From Burkholderia gladioli (lineage in GTDB: Bacteria; Pseudomonadota; Gammaproteobacteria; Burkholderiales; Burkholderiaceae): DNA of 64,000 nucleotides. How positions within the stretch are numbered: the first letter of the stretch is position 1; each line of letters begins with the position of its first letter. The stretch spans positions 2,480,001 to 2,544,000 of the forward strand of contig NZ_CP009323.1 in assembly GCF_000959725.1 (NCBI RefSeq), in the 5' to 3' direction. The position numbers and the translations under genes were made by a program. Below, one piece after another: positions 16,542 to 27,275 of the stretch. The notes beneath the pieces are model-generated. The model ran no database searches. It had not been told where the DNA came from and saw only the letters and a program-made list of their open reading frames with translations.

Positions 16542-17561
16542 TTACTTCGCGGCCGCTTCCTGGTGGTAGCGGGTCACGCGCTCGACCTCGTTGCGCGAGC
16601 CGAGGATCACCGGCACGCGCTGGTGCAGGCCGGTCGGCTGGACCTCGAGGATGCGCTCGCTGCCGGTGGTCGCGGCGCCGCCCGCCTGCTCGACGATGAA
16701 GGACATCGGGTTCGCCTCGTACATCAGGCGCAGCTTGCCCGGGCGGTCCGGCGTGCGGGCGTCGGCCGGGTACATGAAGATGCCGCCGCGGTTCAGGATG
16801 CGGTGCACGTCGGCCACCATCGAGGCGATCCATCGCATGTTGAAGTTCTCGCCGCGCGGGCCTTCGCTGCCGGCGTTCAGCTCGTCCACGTAGCGCTTGA
16901 CCGGCTCGTACCAGTGGCGCGCGTTCGAGGCGTTGATCGCGTATTCGCGCGTATCGGCCGGGATCTGCATGTTGCTCTGCGTCAACACCCAGGAGCCGAG
17001 TTCGCGGTCGAGCGTGAAGCAGTTCACGCCGTTGCCGGTGGTCAGCACCAGCACCGTCTGCGGGCCATACACCGCGTAGCCGGCCGCGACCTGCTGGGTG
17101 CCGGGCTGCAGGAAGGACTGCTCGGTGGCCTGCTGGCCGTCCGGGCAGCGCAGCACCGAGAAGATCGTGCCGATCGAGACGTTGACGTCGATGTTCGAGG
17201 AGCCGTCGAGCGGATCGAACACCAGCAGGTATTCGCCGCGCGGGTAGTTCTCGGGGATCGGGAAGAAGGTCTCCATTTCCTCGGAGGCCATCGCGGCGAG
17301 GTTGCCGCCCCATTCGTTGGCGTCGAGCAGGATTTCGTTGGAGAGGATGTCGAGCTTCTTCTGCACCTCGCCCTGCACGTTCTCGCTGCCGGCCGTGCCG
17401 AGCGCCTCGCCGAGCGCGCCCTTCGAGACGTGGTAGCTGATCGCCTTGCAGGCGCGCGCGACCACTTCGATCAACAGGCGCAGGTCGGCGGGGAGGTTGT
17501 GATTCTCACGCTGCTGCTCGATCAGGTATTTCGACAGCGTGGTACGTCGGGAAATGGACAT
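16542..17561 (-). CDS. fbp: Fructose-1,6-bisphosphatase class I
   Basis: 339 residues. It hydrolyses fructose-1,6-bisphosphate to fructose-6-phosphate in gluconeogenesis. The metal/phosphate signature [20 protein letters not shown] is intact and preceded by [23 protein letters not shown] at the start is typical for proteobacterial enzymes. ATG 17561 is chosen; an upstream extension would run into intergenic sequence. Confidence 0.95.
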   Translation of the reverse strand: MSISRRTTLSKYLIEQQRENHNLPADLRLLIEVVARACKAISYHVSKGALGEALGTAGSENVQGEVQKKLDILSNEILLDANEWGGNLAAMASEEMETFFPIPENYPRGEYLLVFDPLDGSSNIDVNVSIGTIFSVLRCPDGQQATEQSFLQPGTQQVAAGYAVYGPQTVLVLTTGNGVNCFTLDRELGSWVLTQSNMQIPADTREYAINASNARHWYEPVKRYVDELNAGSEGPRGENFNMRWIASMVADVHRILNRGGIFMYPADARTPDRPGKLRLMYEANPMSFIVEQAGGAATTGSERILEVQPTGLHQRVPVILGSRNEVERVTRYHQEAAAK

Positions 17562-17685
17562 TGCTGAGCTCCGAGAGGCGGGAAAACCGTTGTTTGCCGC
17601 AATTTTACCCGCCTCGCCCGGTGCCGCCCCCGGCTTTTTGTGGCGCAGCAGCAATCGCGGCGATCAGGCTGCTGTCATGTCGATG

Positions 17686-17935
17686 TCACGGCAGCGCGAT
17701 CTCGGGAAGCGCGGCGGCGGCGCTCGAGTGCATGGCGCGCACGAAATCGACCAGGCGGGGGCGCTGCGAGAAACCCGTCAGCCTTGCCGCGTAAAGCTCG
17801 CCCGACGGCCTCGAGCCGTCGGCGTGCGGCACCGGGCAGGCGCTCACGCCATGCCTGTCGAGCTGAGTCGCTGCGGCCCATTGCCGAGCGGCGGAAGCGG
17901 ATCACGCAGCAGCGGGAACCATGCCCGCCGCGCGA
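17686..17935 (-). pseudogene. Remnant of a LysR-type regulator C-terminus
   Basis: On the minus strand, fragments in two frames read FPLLRDPLPPLGNG and then, after a shift, GELYAARLTGFSQRPRLVDF ending ALPEIALP and a stop at 17686. These resemble the last part of LysR effector domains (LRDW-PP... and RPRLVDFV). There is no HTH or start, so only a 3' scrap remains between fbp and pepN. The identification rests on short stretches and is tentative. Confidence 0.4.
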
Positions 17936-17941
17936 CCCGAT

Positions 17942-17977
17942 AAAAAACGGCCGGACCGCGTGAGCGGCCCGGCCGTT
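17942..17977 (-). terminator. Terminator of pepN
   Basis: On the minus strand AACGGCCGGGCCGC-TCAC-GCGGTCCGGCCGTT is followed by TTTT, with one mismatch in a 14-bp stem, 30 nt after the pepN stop. Confidence 0.8.
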
Positions 17978-18008
17978 CTGCATGGCGGGCGAAGAGAGGG
18001 ACGCCGGA

Positions 18009-20711
18009 TCAGGCGAGCGCCTTCTCGACGATCTCGCGCACGTCGCGCGACTTGACGCCTGCCGCCACGCGCTCGAGCGCCTCGCGCATGCGCTCGCGCA
18101 GCGCCGGCGTGAAGCGGCGCCAGTTTTCCAGCGAACGCGCCAGGCGCGCGGCCACCTGCGGGTTCAGCGCATCGAGCGCGAGCACCTGGTCGGCCCAGAA
18201 CGCATAACCCGAGCCGTCGGCGGCGTGGAATTGCGCCGGGTTGGCCGCGCAGAAACCGAAGATCAGCGAGCGCGCGCGGTTCGGGTTCTTCAGGTTGAAG
18301 GCCGGATGCGCGAGCAGCTCGCGTACCGTGTCCAGCGTCGGATGCTCGGCCGTGCCGCGGCGCGTGGCCTGCATCGAGAACCACTTGTCGATCACCAGCG
18401 CTTCCTTCTCGAAGCGTTGATAAAAATCGGCCAGCGCCTGCCGGGCCGGCGCCTCGGCGGCGGCCGAGCCGGCCGAGGCCGACAGCAGCGCGCCGAGCGC
18501 GGCAGCGCGGTCGGTCATGTTGTTGGCGCCCTCGTACTGCGCGGTGGCCAGGCGCACCGCCTCGGCGGGTTCCGGCAGCTCGGCCAGGTAGACCAGCGCG
18601 AGGTTCTTCAGCGCGCGATGGCCGGCGTCCTCGGGCGTCGGCGCGTACTCGCCCGGCGTGCGATGGCGCTCGTGGATCGCCAGCCATTCGGCGCGCAGCG
18701 CCTGGGCCAGGCGGCCGCGCACGAACTGGCGCGCGCGGTGCACGGCGGCCGGGTTCGCCTCGCGCATCTGGTCGGCCAGGTAGGCCTCGGAGGGCAGGGT
18801 CAGCGCCAGTTCGCGGAAGGCCGGCGAGAGCGTGTCGTCGCTCAGCACGCGGCGGAAGGCTTCGACGAAGGCGTCGCCGAGCGCGAGTTCGGCGCCCGCG
18901 GCGGCTTGCTCGGCGAGCGTGAGCAGGGCCCGCGTGGCCAGGCGCTGGCCGGCTTCCCAGCGGTTGAACGGATCGCTGTCGTGGGCCAGCAGGAAGGCGA
19001 GCTCCTCCTCGCGATAGTCGTACTCGACGATCACCGGCGCCGAGAAGTTGCGCAGCAGCGAGGGCAGCGGCGCGGCCGGCACGTCGACGAAGGTGTACGT
19101 GGCCTCGGTCTCGGTCAGCTCCAGCACGCGCGTGGTGGCGCCGGCGGCGGCCTCGCCGTCCAGGCGCAGCGGCAGGTCCTGGCCGTCGGGGCCGATCAGG
19201 CCGATCGCGAACGGGATCAGCAGCGGCCCGGTCTGGGTCTCGCGAGCGGCCGGCGAGGCCTCGCCGTAACCCTGGCGCAGCGTCACCGTGTAGCGCTTGG
19301 CGGCGGCGTCGTAGGCGGTCCTGACCGTCACGCGCGGCGTGCCGGCCTGGCTGTACCAGCGCTCGAACTGGGCCAGGTCGCGGCCATTGGCGTCGGCCAT
19401 CGCGTGGCGGAAGTCGTCGCAGGTGACGGCCTGGCCGTCGTGGCGCTCGAAGTAGAGATCCATGCCGCGCCGGAAGCCGTCGCGGCCGAACAGGGTCTGG
19501 TACATCCGCACGACTTCCGAGCCTTTTTCATAGACCGTCATCGTGTAGAAGTTGTTGATCTCGACATAGCTCTCGGGACGCACCGGATGCGCCATCGGGC
19601 CCGCGTCCTCGGCGAACTGCAACTGGCGCAGCACGCGCACGTCCTCGATGCGCTTGACCGCGCGCGCGCCGGCGTCGTCGGCCTCGCCGGCCGACATGTC
19701 GGCCGAGAACTCCTGGTCGCGGAACACCGTCAGGCCTTCCTTCAGGCTCAGCTGGAACCAGTCGCGGCAGGTCACGCGGTTGCCGGTCCAGTTGTGGAAG
19801 TACTCGTGGCCGACCACCGCCTCGATATTGGCGAAGTCGACGTCGGTGGCCGTCTCGGGATTGGCCAGCACGTACTTCGTGTTGAAGATGTTGAGCCCCT
19901 TGTTCTCCATCGCGCCCATGTTGAAATCGCCGACCGCCACGATCATGAAGCGGTCGAGATCGAGCTCCAGGCCGAAGCGCCGCTCGTCCCAGTGGATCGA
20001 GTGGATCAGCGAATCCATCGCGTGGCGGGTCTTGTCGAGGTCATGCGGCTCGACCCAGACCTGCAGCAGCTTCTTCGCGCCCGAGGCGGCGGTGATGGTC
20101 TCCTCGATCGCGACCAGCTTGCCCGCCACCAGCGCGAACAGGTAGCTGGGCTTGCGGAACGGGTCTTCCCACTTGGCGAAGTGACGGCCCTCGGGCAGCT
20201 CGCCCGAATCGACCAGGTTGCCGTTGGACAGCAGCACCGGGTAGGCGCGCCTGTCGGCGCGCAGCGTGACCGTGTAGGTCGCCATCACGTCGGGGCGGTC
20301 GAGGAAGTAGGTGATGCGGCGAAAGCCTTCCGCCTCGCACTGCGTGAAGAAGTTGCCGCTCGACACGTAGAGGCCCGACAGCGTGGTGTTGCCGGCCGGC
20401 GCGCAGGCGCTGTCGATCGACAGCTCGAAGGCGTCCGGCAGGTTCTCGACCGTCAGGCCGTGCTCGTGGGCGCGCACCGCGTCCACCGGCTGGCCGTTCA
20501 CGCGCGCGGCGATGAATTCCAGCGATTCGCCGAGCAGTTCGAGATGCGGCGTGGGCGCGGCGTCGGGGTTGCGGCGCACGCGCATGGTGTTGCGCACCAC
20601 CGTGCGCTCGGGCACCAGGTCGAATTCGAGCTCGACGCTGTCGATGAGGAACGCGGGCGGCGTGTAGTCGGCGCGGCGGATCACGGTGGATTGGGCAGCT
20701 GTATCGGACAT
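18009..20711 (-). CDS. pepN: Aminopeptidase N (M1 family)
   Basis: 900 residues. This zinc metallopeptidase removes N-terminal residues from peptides in the cytoplasm. It has GAMENKGLNIFN (substrate N-terminus recognition, about 266-277), the zinc motif HEYFHNWTGNRV (about 302) with the third ligand Glu 19 residues further (KEGLTVFRDQEF), and the long C-terminal helical domain of PepN. The start at MSDTAAQ (20711) is preferred over an upstream in-frame codon at 20783 that lies in promoter sequence. Confidence 0.94.
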   Translation of the reverse strand: MSDTAAQSTVIRRADYTPPAFLIDSVELEFDLVPERTVVRNTMRVRRNPDAAPTPHLELLGESLEFIAARVNGQPVDAVRAHEHGLTVENLPDAFELSIDSACAPAGNTTLSGLYVSSGNFFTQCEAEGFRRITYFLDRPDVMATYTVTLRADRRAYPVLLSNGNLVDSGELPEGRHFAKWEDPFRKPSYLFALVAGKLVAIEETITAASGAKKLLQVWVEPHDLDKTRHAMDSLIHSIHWDERRFGLELDLDRFMIVAVGDFNMGAMENKGLNIFNTKYVLANPETATDVDFANIEAVVGHEYFHNWTGNRVTCRDWFQLSLKEGLTVFRDQEFSADMSAGEADDAGARAVKRIEDVRVLRQLQFAEDAGPMAHPVRPESYVEINNFYTMTVYEKGSEVVRMYQTLFGRDGFRRGMDLYFERHDGQAVTCDDFRHAMADANGRDLAQFERWYSQAGTPRVTVRTAYDAAAKRYTVTLRQGYGEASPAARETQTGPLLIPFAIGLIGPDGQDLPLRLDGEAAAGATTRVLELTETEATYTFVDVPAAPLPSLLRNFSAPVIVEYDYREEELAFLLAHDSDPFNRWEAGQRLATRALLTLAEQAAAGAELALGDAFVEAFRRVLSDDTLSPAFRELALTLPSEAYLADQMREANPAAVHRARQFVRGRLAQALRAEWLAIHERHRTPGEYAPTPEDAGHRALKNLALVYLAELPEPAEAVRLATAQYEGANNMTDRAAALGALLSASAGSAAAEAPARQALADFYQRFEKEALVIDKWFSMQATRRGTAEHPTLDTVRELLAHPAFNLKNPNRARSLIFGFCAANPAQFHAADGSGYAFWADQVLALDALNPQVAARLARSLENWRRFTPALRERMREALERVAAGVKSRDVREIVEKALA

Positions 20712-20915
20712 GTCGTGCGTGGGCGTAGGAGTTCGTAAACCGGGAAATGCGCCGACCCGCTCGTGACGGGGGCGTGCGTGCATTGTACAAAGGGTTCGGA
20801 TGTTGCGCGGACCGAACTTTCCGCCGGCCGGCGGGTCTGCCTGATGTCCCGGTGGGCGGCGCGCAGCGTATGATCGCGGTGCGCCCGCCGGGCGTCATCG
20901 AACACGAGGATCCAG

Positions 20916-21629
20916 ATGAAAGCGAATCGTACGTTCCGCGCCGCCCTGTGGCTCGCGAGCGCCTGTGTCGTGCTGCTGTCGGGCTGCGCGAGCTATGTGA
21001 GCACCCAGGTCACGGCCTTCTCCGACTGGAGCGGCAGCGACGCGACCCGTACCTACGCCTTCACGCGCGACCAGGACGAGCAGAACAGCCTGGAGCAGGC
21101 CACCTACGAGAACATCGTCGCCAACGAACTGTCGACGCTCGCGTTCCGGCGCGTGCCGGCCGCCCAGGCGCGCTACCTGGTGGCGCTCGCCTACGGCATC
21201 AAGGGCGACCTGGTGAACGTGCCGCAGCCGGTCTACTACGATCCCTGGATCGGGCCTGGCCCTTACTGGCGCGGCGCCGGCGCCTGGGGCGGCTTCGGTC
21301 CCTGGGGCCCGTTCCCGGCCGGCTACGTGAGCCAGACCTACCGCGTCTACGAACGCTCGCTGACGATCCGCATCACCGAGCGCGGCACCGGCCGCGAGGT
21401 CTACAACGTCAGCGCGCGCAATTCGGGCGGCGGCGGTTCGCTGGTGACGGCGATGCCCTACTTGGCCCGCTCGGCGCTGGCCGACTTCCCGCTCGGCAAC
21501 GGCTCGACGCGCACCGTGCGCCTGCCGGTGGACCGCAACGGCGGCGGCCCGGCCGCGCCGGCCTCGAACGAGCGCGCGGTGCCGGCTGCCGCGGCTTCCG
21601 GCGCCGCGCCGGCGGCCGCCGCGAAATAA
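20916..21629 (+). CDS. DUF4136-type lipoprotein
   Basis: 237 residues. Lipobox LLSG-C24 makes it a lipoprotein. The following domain (YVSTQVTAFSDW..ATRTYAF, ELSTLAFRRVPAAQARYLVA, LTIRITERGTGREVYNVSA) fits DUF4136, a family of predicted periplasmic-facing lipoproteins. A Gly/Pro/Trp-rich loop (about 105-140) and an Ala-rich tail are low complexity. It is divergent from pepN. Function is unknown. Confidence 0.85.
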   Translation: MKANRTFRAALWLASACVVLLSGCASYVSTQVTAFSDWSGSDATRTYAFTRDQDEQNSLEQATYENIVANELSTLAFRRVPAAQARYLVALAYGIKGDLVNVPQPVYYDPWIGPGPYWRGAGAWGGFGPWGPFPAGYVSQTYRVYERSLTIRITERGTGREVYNVSARNSGGGGSLVTAMPYLARSALADFPLGNGSTRTVRLPVDRNGGGPAAPASNERAVPAAAASGAAPAAAAK

Positions 21630-21718
21630 GGCGGCACGGCGCAAGGCGGCGCGGCGGCGCCCGGCCGGGCGCCGATACGGCCCGCTGCTCCAAACCCCGA
21701 TCGTCGAAATCCGATCTT

Positions 21719-21757
21719 CAAAAAGCAGGGCCCGACGCGAGATGTCGCGTCGGGCCC
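21719..21757 (-). terminator. Terminator of the purine operon (after guaD)
   Basis: 12-bp perfect stem GGGCCCGACGCG/CGCGTCGGGCCC with a 6-nt loop. On the minus strand it is followed by TGCTTTTTG. Confidence 0.8.
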
Positions 21758-21812
21758 AGTCTTCATCCGGATTCCTCAGCGAACGCCGGCTGCGCCGGCG
21801 TCCGATCCCGCA

Positions 21813-23138
21813 TCAGGCGAGCGCCGCCTCCGCTTGCCGTGCCGCATCGCGCTCGTGCACGCAACGGCCGGCCGCGTAGGTGCTGTGCACGGCGCGGTCG
21901 TCGCCGAGCATGGCAAGCGCGAACAGCAGCTCCTCCAGCGTCTCGGCGCGCGCGGTGCGGCGCGCCAGCAGCGGCGTGGCGCGTGGGTCGAGCACCACGA
22001 AGTCGGCTTCCGAGCGCGGCGCCAGGGTGCCGACCTGGTCATCCAGCGCGAGCGCCTGCGCGGCGCCGGCCGTGGCCAGCCAGAACATGCGCGTGGCCGT
22101 GAGGTGATAACCCGACAGCCGCGCCACCTTGTGCGCCTCGTTCATGGTCTGCAGCATCGAGAACGAGGTGCCGCCGCCCACGTCGGTGGCCAGCGACAGC
22201 GACGCGCGCTGCTCGGTGGCGCGGTCGAAGTCGAACAGGCCGCTGCCGAGGAAGAAGTTCGAGGTCGGGCAATGGGCGATCACCGTGCCGGTCTCGGCGA
22301 TGCGGCGCCGGTCCTCGTCGTCGAGGTGGATGCAATGGCCGTACACGGCGCGCGGGCGCAGCAGGCCGTGGCGATCGTAGATGTCGAGGTAGCTGCGATG
22401 GCCGGGGAACAGCTCGGCCGCCCACTTCACCTCGTCGACGTTCTCGGCCACGTGGCTCTGCACGAACACGTCGGGATGGCGGCGCGCGAGCTCGGCGCAG
22501 GCTTCCAGCTGCTCCACCGTCGAGGTCGGCGCGAAGCGCGGCGTGAGCGCGTACATCTGGCGGCCGCGCCCGTGCCAGCGCGTGATCAGCTCGGCGCTGT
22601 CGTCGTGGCCCGATTGCGCGGTATCGCGCAGGAATGCCGGGCAATTGCGGTCCATCAGCACCTTGCCGGCGATCATCCGCAGGTTCCTGGCCTCGCTGGC
22701 CTCGAAGAAGGCATCGGCCGACTGCTTGTGCACCGTGCAGTAGACCAGCGCCGTGGTGGTGCCGCTGGCCAGCAATTGGTCGACGAAGAAGCCCGCCACC
22801 TCGCGCGCATGCTCCGGATCCTCGAAGCGCCGCTCGGTCGGGAAGGTGTAGGTCTCCAGCCAGGGCAGCAGCCCCGGCGCCGGCGACGCGATCATGTCAG
22901 TCTGCGGATAGTGGATGTGCGTGTCGATGAAGCCGGGCACGATCAGCTTGTCGCGCAGCGTGGTGAGGTGGGCGTCGGGCGCGAGGCGCCCGGCCAGCGC
23001 CGCGTAGGCGCCGGCGGCCACCACCCGGCCGTCCTCGACGATCAGCAGGCCGTCGTCCTCGAGCACGGCGGCGTCGGCGTCGCGGGCCGGGTCTGCGCGA
23101 AAGGTCAGCAGCCGGGCGCGGAAGGCGGTTTGGGTCAT
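21813..23138 (-). CDS. guaD: Guanine deaminase
   Basis: 441 residues of the amidohydrolase superfamily. It deaminates guanine to xanthine. Zinc-binding FIDTHIHYPQTDM is followed by QSHVAENVDEV, YGHCIHL, HCPTSNFFLGSG and SLATDVGGGTSFSM, the last diagnostic of GuaD. It is the last gene of a minus-strand purine salvage/catabolism operon after the NCS2 permease (37-nt gap). Its product xanthine would normally be oxidised by XdhAB, whose genes are not present here. Confidence 0.94.
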   Translation of the reverse strand: MTQTAFRARLLTFRADPARDADAAVLEDDGLLIVEDGRVVAAGAYAALAGRLAPDAHLTTLRDKLIVPGFIDTHIHYPQTDMIASPAPGLLPWLETYTFPTERRFEDPEHAREVAGFFVDQLLASGTTTALVYCTVHKQSADAFFEASEARNLRMIAGKVLMDRNCPAFLRDTAQSGHDDSAELITRWHGRGRQMYALTPRFAPTSTVEQLEACAELARRHPDVFVQSHVAENVDEVKWAAELFPGHRSYLDIYDRHGLLRPRAVYGHCIHLDDEDRRRIAETGTVIAHCPTSNFFLGSGLFDFDRATEQRASLSLATDVGGGTSFSMLQTMNEAHKVARLSGYHLTATRMFWLATAGAAQALALDDQVGTLAPRSEADFVVLDPRATPLLARRTARAETLEELLFALAMLGDDRAVHSTYAAGRCVHERDAARQAEAALA

Positions 23139-23175
23139 GAGCGGAACTCCAGCATCGAAAGGGTGAGGCGCGGCA

Positions 23176-24552
23176 TCAAAGCTGCGCGAGCAGCACGCCG
23201 GACAACGCGGCGACGATCCACATCGCCGGCTTGATCTCGTGGCGCTTGCCGGTGAACAGCTTGAGCACCACGAAGGCGAGGAAGCCGTAGGCGATGCCGT
23301 CGGTGATCGAGTAGGTCAGGGGGATCAGCACCATCGCGATGAAGGCGGGGATCGCCTCGTCGAAGCGATGCCACTCGATCTTGGTGATCGACTCCATCAT
23401 GAACACGCCCACCAGGATCAGCGCCGGGGCTGTGGCGATCGCCGGCACCAGCGAGAGCAGCGGCGAGAGCACCAGGAAGGGCAGGAAGCAGATCCCGGCC
23501 ACCACCGCCACCAGCCCGGTGCGCCCGCCCGCCGAGATGCCGGCCGCCGATTCGATGTAGGCGTTGGCGGGGCTGGTGCCCAGCGGCGCCGAGACCACCG
23601 CCGAGAACGCGTCGACCATCATCGACTGGCGGATGTTGCGCGGATTGCCGTCGCGATCGATCAGGTTGCCGGCTTCCGAGATCGCCATGAAGGTCGACAG
23701 CGCGTCGAAGAAGGCGGTGAACAGCATCACGAAGATGAACGGCCAGTAGGCCACCTTCAGCGCGCCGATCAGGTCGAGCTGGCCGATGCCGGAGAAGTCG
23801 GGCGCGGACACCAGGCCGTTCCAGTTGACCAGCGTCCTGGTGGCGATAGCGGCCGGCCAGTAGGCGGTGCCGTCGCCCCAGACACGGCCGATCGGGATCG
23901 CCAGCACGGTGGTCACCACGATGCCGATCATCAGCGCGCCGGTCACGCGGCGCACCACCAGCACGGTGGTGACGGCCAGCCCGATCAGGAACGTGACGAT
24001 CACCGGGTTCAGCGAGGAGGCGTGCACCACGGTGACCGGGTCGCCCACCACGAACTTGGCGTTGACCAGGCCGATCAGGCAGATGAACAGGCCGATCCCG
24101 CAGGACACGGCATGGCGCAGGTTGGGCGGGATCGCGTCCACCACCAGCTTGCGCGCGTTGAAGGCGGCCAGCACGGCGAAGATCACACCGGCCCAGAACA
24201 CGCAGCCGAGCGCGGTCTGCCAGGGCATGCGCCCGCCGTGCACCATCACGAAGGTGAACAGCGCGTTCATGCCCATGCCCGGCGCGACCAGCACCGGGTT
24301 GCGCGCGTACAGGCCCATCGCGCAACTGCCGAGGAAGCTGACGATCACGGTGGCGGTCAGCGCGGACGCGAACGGCACGCCTGCCTGGGACAGGATGCCG
24401 GGATTGACGACGATGATGTACATCGCCGTCAGGAACGTCGTGATGCCCGCGACGATCTCCGTGCGCAACCGCGAACCGGATTCGCGGATGCCGAAGAAAC
24501 GGTCGAGCATCGAGCTCGAAGCCGGGGCCTTGCTGCCGTTGTACGTGTCCAT
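23176..24552 (-). CDS. NCS2-family purine permease (AzgA-like)
   Basis: 458 residues, about 12-14 hydrophobic segments. The start RFFGIRESGSRLRTEIVAGI followed by TTFLTAMYIIVVNPGIL is characteristic of the AzgA/GhxP adenine-guanine-hypoxanthine permease branch, as are GMGMNALF and AGISAGGRTGL. It imports purine bases by proton symport (family knowledge), matching the neighbouring deaminases. GGAGAG precedes the ATG. Confidence 0.9.
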   Translation of the reverse strand: MDTYNGSKAPASSSMLDRFFGIRESGSRLRTEIVAGITTFLTAMYIIVVNPGILSQAGVPFASALTATVIVSFLGSCAMGLYARNPVLVAPGMGMNALFTFVMVHGGRMPWQTALGCVFWAGVIFAVLAAFNARKLVVDAIPPNLRHAVSCGIGLFICLIGLVNAKFVVGDPVTVVHASSLNPVIVTFLIGLAVTTVLVVRRVTGALMIGIVVTTVLAIPIGRVWGDGTAYWPAAIATRTLVNWNGLVSAPDFSGIGQLDLIGALKVAYWPFIFVMLFTAFFDALSTFMAISEAGNLIDRDGNPRNIRQSMMVDAFSAVVSAPLGTSPANAYIESAAGISAGGRTGLVAVVAGICFLPFLVLSPLLSLVPAIATAPALILVGVFMMESITKIEWHRFDEAIPAFIAMVLIPLTYSITDGIAYGFLAFVVLKLFTGKRHEIKPAMWIVAALSGVLLAQL

Positions 24553-24592
24553 CGGAAAAGCTCTCCTCAGTCTCTGTTATGGGAACCACCGT

Positions 24593-24615
24593 GCGCATGC
24601 GTCGAGCGCATGCGC
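24593..24615. repeat. 9-bp inverted repeat between deaminase and permease genes
   Basis: GCGCATGCG-(5 nt)-CGCATGCGC, perfect arms. It lies in the 97-nt gap between the adenine deaminase gene and the NCS2 permease gene on the minus-strand transcript, so it would form an intercistronic hairpin. It has no T-run, so processing or stability control is more likely than termination. Confidence 0.6.
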
Positions 24616-24649
24616 TCAAGGCACCGGCGCTCCCGACAGGACGTGGGCG

Positions 24650-25693
<1,044 letters not shown>

Positions 25694-26710
25694 TCAGGTT
25701 TGAGGGGAGGCCGGCACGCCGGCCGCCGGGGCGGCGTGCATGTCGACGACCTGCAGGATCTGCGCGGCCACCGAGATCGCGATGGTCTCGGGAGCCTTGT
25801 CGACGATGCCTTCGACGCCGATCGGGCAGCGCATCCGCGCGGTCTGCGCGGGGTCGATGCCGCTCGCGGCGAGGCGCTGTTCGAACTGCACGCGCTTCGA
25901 CTTCGAGCCGATCATCCCGAAGTATGCATAATCGGCGCGCCGCAGGACGTGCTGGGCCAGCACGAAGTCGAAGGCGTGATCATGCGTCATCACCACGAAG
26001 TAGCTGTGCGGCGCGGCCTCGGCCACCGCCTGCTCGGGCGCCTCTCGCGCGTCCACGGCGAGGTTGCCGATGCCGGCCAGCGCCTCGGCGCTCGGGAACG
26101 GCGCGTCGCTCGCGTCGATCCAGCGCACCCGGCAGGGCAGGGTGGCCAGCACGCGCACCAGCGCGAGCGCCGCGTGGCTGGTGCCGAACAGCTCCACCGC
26201 GAAGGTGTGCGGCGCGATCGTCTCGGTCATCAGCGAGACGTCGCCGGTGCTCCACAGCAGGCAGTCGGCGCGCGTCACGTCGGCTTCCGGCTCGCTGAGC
26301 ATCACCGGGTCGGGCGAGGGGCCGAAGGCGATGCTGCGCACCGTCGCGTGGCCGGCCGCGACGCGCTTGGCCAGCGAGGTGATCCAGCCCAGGTCGGCGA
26401 TGTCGAGCCGCTCGAAGGCCAGCGTCACCGCGCCGCCGCAGCACTGGCCCAGGCTCGGGCCGAGCGGCAGCCGCTCGAGGCGGCGCGCGTGCGACAGGTG
26501 CGAGCCGTCCTTGAGCAATTGCCGTGCGATCTCGATCGCCTTCCATTCGAGATGGCCGCCGCCGATCGTATGGCGGGCCGTGTCGCGCGTGACCAGCATC
26601 TTGGTGCCGGCCTCGCGCGGCACCGAGCCCTCGGCGCGCGCCACCGTGACCAGCACCGCGGCCTCGCCGTGCGCGATCAACTGCTGGACGTCGGTCAACC
26701 AGGTTTCCAT
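25694..26710 (-). CDS. xdhC: Xanthine dehydrogenase accessory protein XdhC
   Basis: 338 residues. It binds and protects sulfurated molybdenum cofactor and inserts it into XdhB. The N-terminal part has VARAEGSVPREAGTKMLVT and TIGGGHLEWKA, with QCCGGAVTLAFE after it; the C-terminal Rossmann-like part ends with MRCPIGVEGIVDKAPETIAI. GGAGG lies 8 nt before ATG. Its usual partners xdhA and xdhB are expected immediately upstream in the same operon but are absent, so it may serve an enzyme encoded elsewhere. Confidence 0.93.
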   Translation of the reverse strand: METWLTDVQQLIAHGEAAVLVTVARAEGSVPREAGTKMLVTRDTARHTIGGGHLEWKAIEIARQLLKDGSHLSHARRLERLPLGPSLGQCCGGAVTLAFERLDIADLGWITSLAKRVAAGHATVRSIAFGPSPDPVMLSEPEADVTRADCLLWSTGDVSLMTETIAPHTFAVELFGTSHAALALVRVLATLPCRVRWIDASDAPFPSAEALAGIGNLAVDAREAPEQAVAEAAPHSYFVVMTHDHAFDFVLAQHVLRRADYAYFGMIGSKSKRVQFEQRLAASGIDPAQTARMRCPIGVEGIVDKAPETIAISVAAQILQVVDMHAAPAAGVPASPQT

Positions 26711-27081
26711 GGTGTGGGCCTCCGTCGTCAGCGCGCCGCCGCGGCCGCTTGGGGCGCGAGCGTGGGCGGGATGGATGGGACGGCGGGACGGGGCGCCCGG
26801 GCAGCGTACCTGGGCAGGCCCTGGGCGGCGCCGGTGCTGGCCCGTTGCGGCGCGTCTCGGACCGGCGCGGGCTGGCGCACGGCGTCAAACGGCCGGTTCG
26901 GGGGGATGGCCCGCACGCGGGGCGTGCTGCCTGGGGGACGGATACGGATGGTTTGCGTTGTCATGGTCGATAACAGACATTGCGGATCAGGCGCGCGTTA
27001 CGCAGGGTCGACAAGCTTCGAGGACTCCAGCCTCGCGCACGTAGATCGCCATCCGGTTTTGACGATAGCACCGCAAATTCC

Positions 27082-27096
27082 GGGAAATATTTTCCC
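27082..27096. promoter_or_regulatory. Inverted repeat GGGAAA-TAT-TTTCCC
   Basis: Symmetric 15-bp element in the only AT-rich patch of this gap, about 120 bases upstream (minus-strand sense) of the frame that ends before xdhC. It could be an operator for the purine operon; no regulator is identified. Confidence 0.4.
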
Positions 27097-27125
27097 TGGC
27101 TGATGCGGGCTATTTGGAGGCGATC

Positions 27126-27275
27126 ATGTCGATCCTAGTACGTCGAGCGCGCGGGCGGCGTCGACGGACCCTGCCGACGCGCGGCGAAGGCCGCCGCGCG
27201 GGGCAGGCGCGGCCGCCGGGGCGGGCCGCGATGCGACTGGAGGGACGGGGCCCGGCGGGCCCCGGCGTGACTTAG
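27126..27275 (+). CDS. Possible 49-residue Arg-rich peptide
   Basis: The only support is a perfect GGAGG 6 nt before ATG 27126 and a short frame starting MSILVRRARGRRR. Composition (Arg, Gly, Pro) is what random GC-rich sequence gives, and the 3' half overlaps a GC hairpin. It may be a relic of a deleted gene's start. Low confidence. Confidence 0.2.
   Translation: MSILVRRARGRRRRTLPTRGEGRRAGQARPPGRAAMRLEGRGPAGPGVT

Noticed and set aside
26728..26964. 78-codon frame starting MTTQTIRI as a real gene
   Set aside because: No ribosome site, Pro/Ala/Arg composition typical of random GC-rich DNA; kept only as a possible scar.
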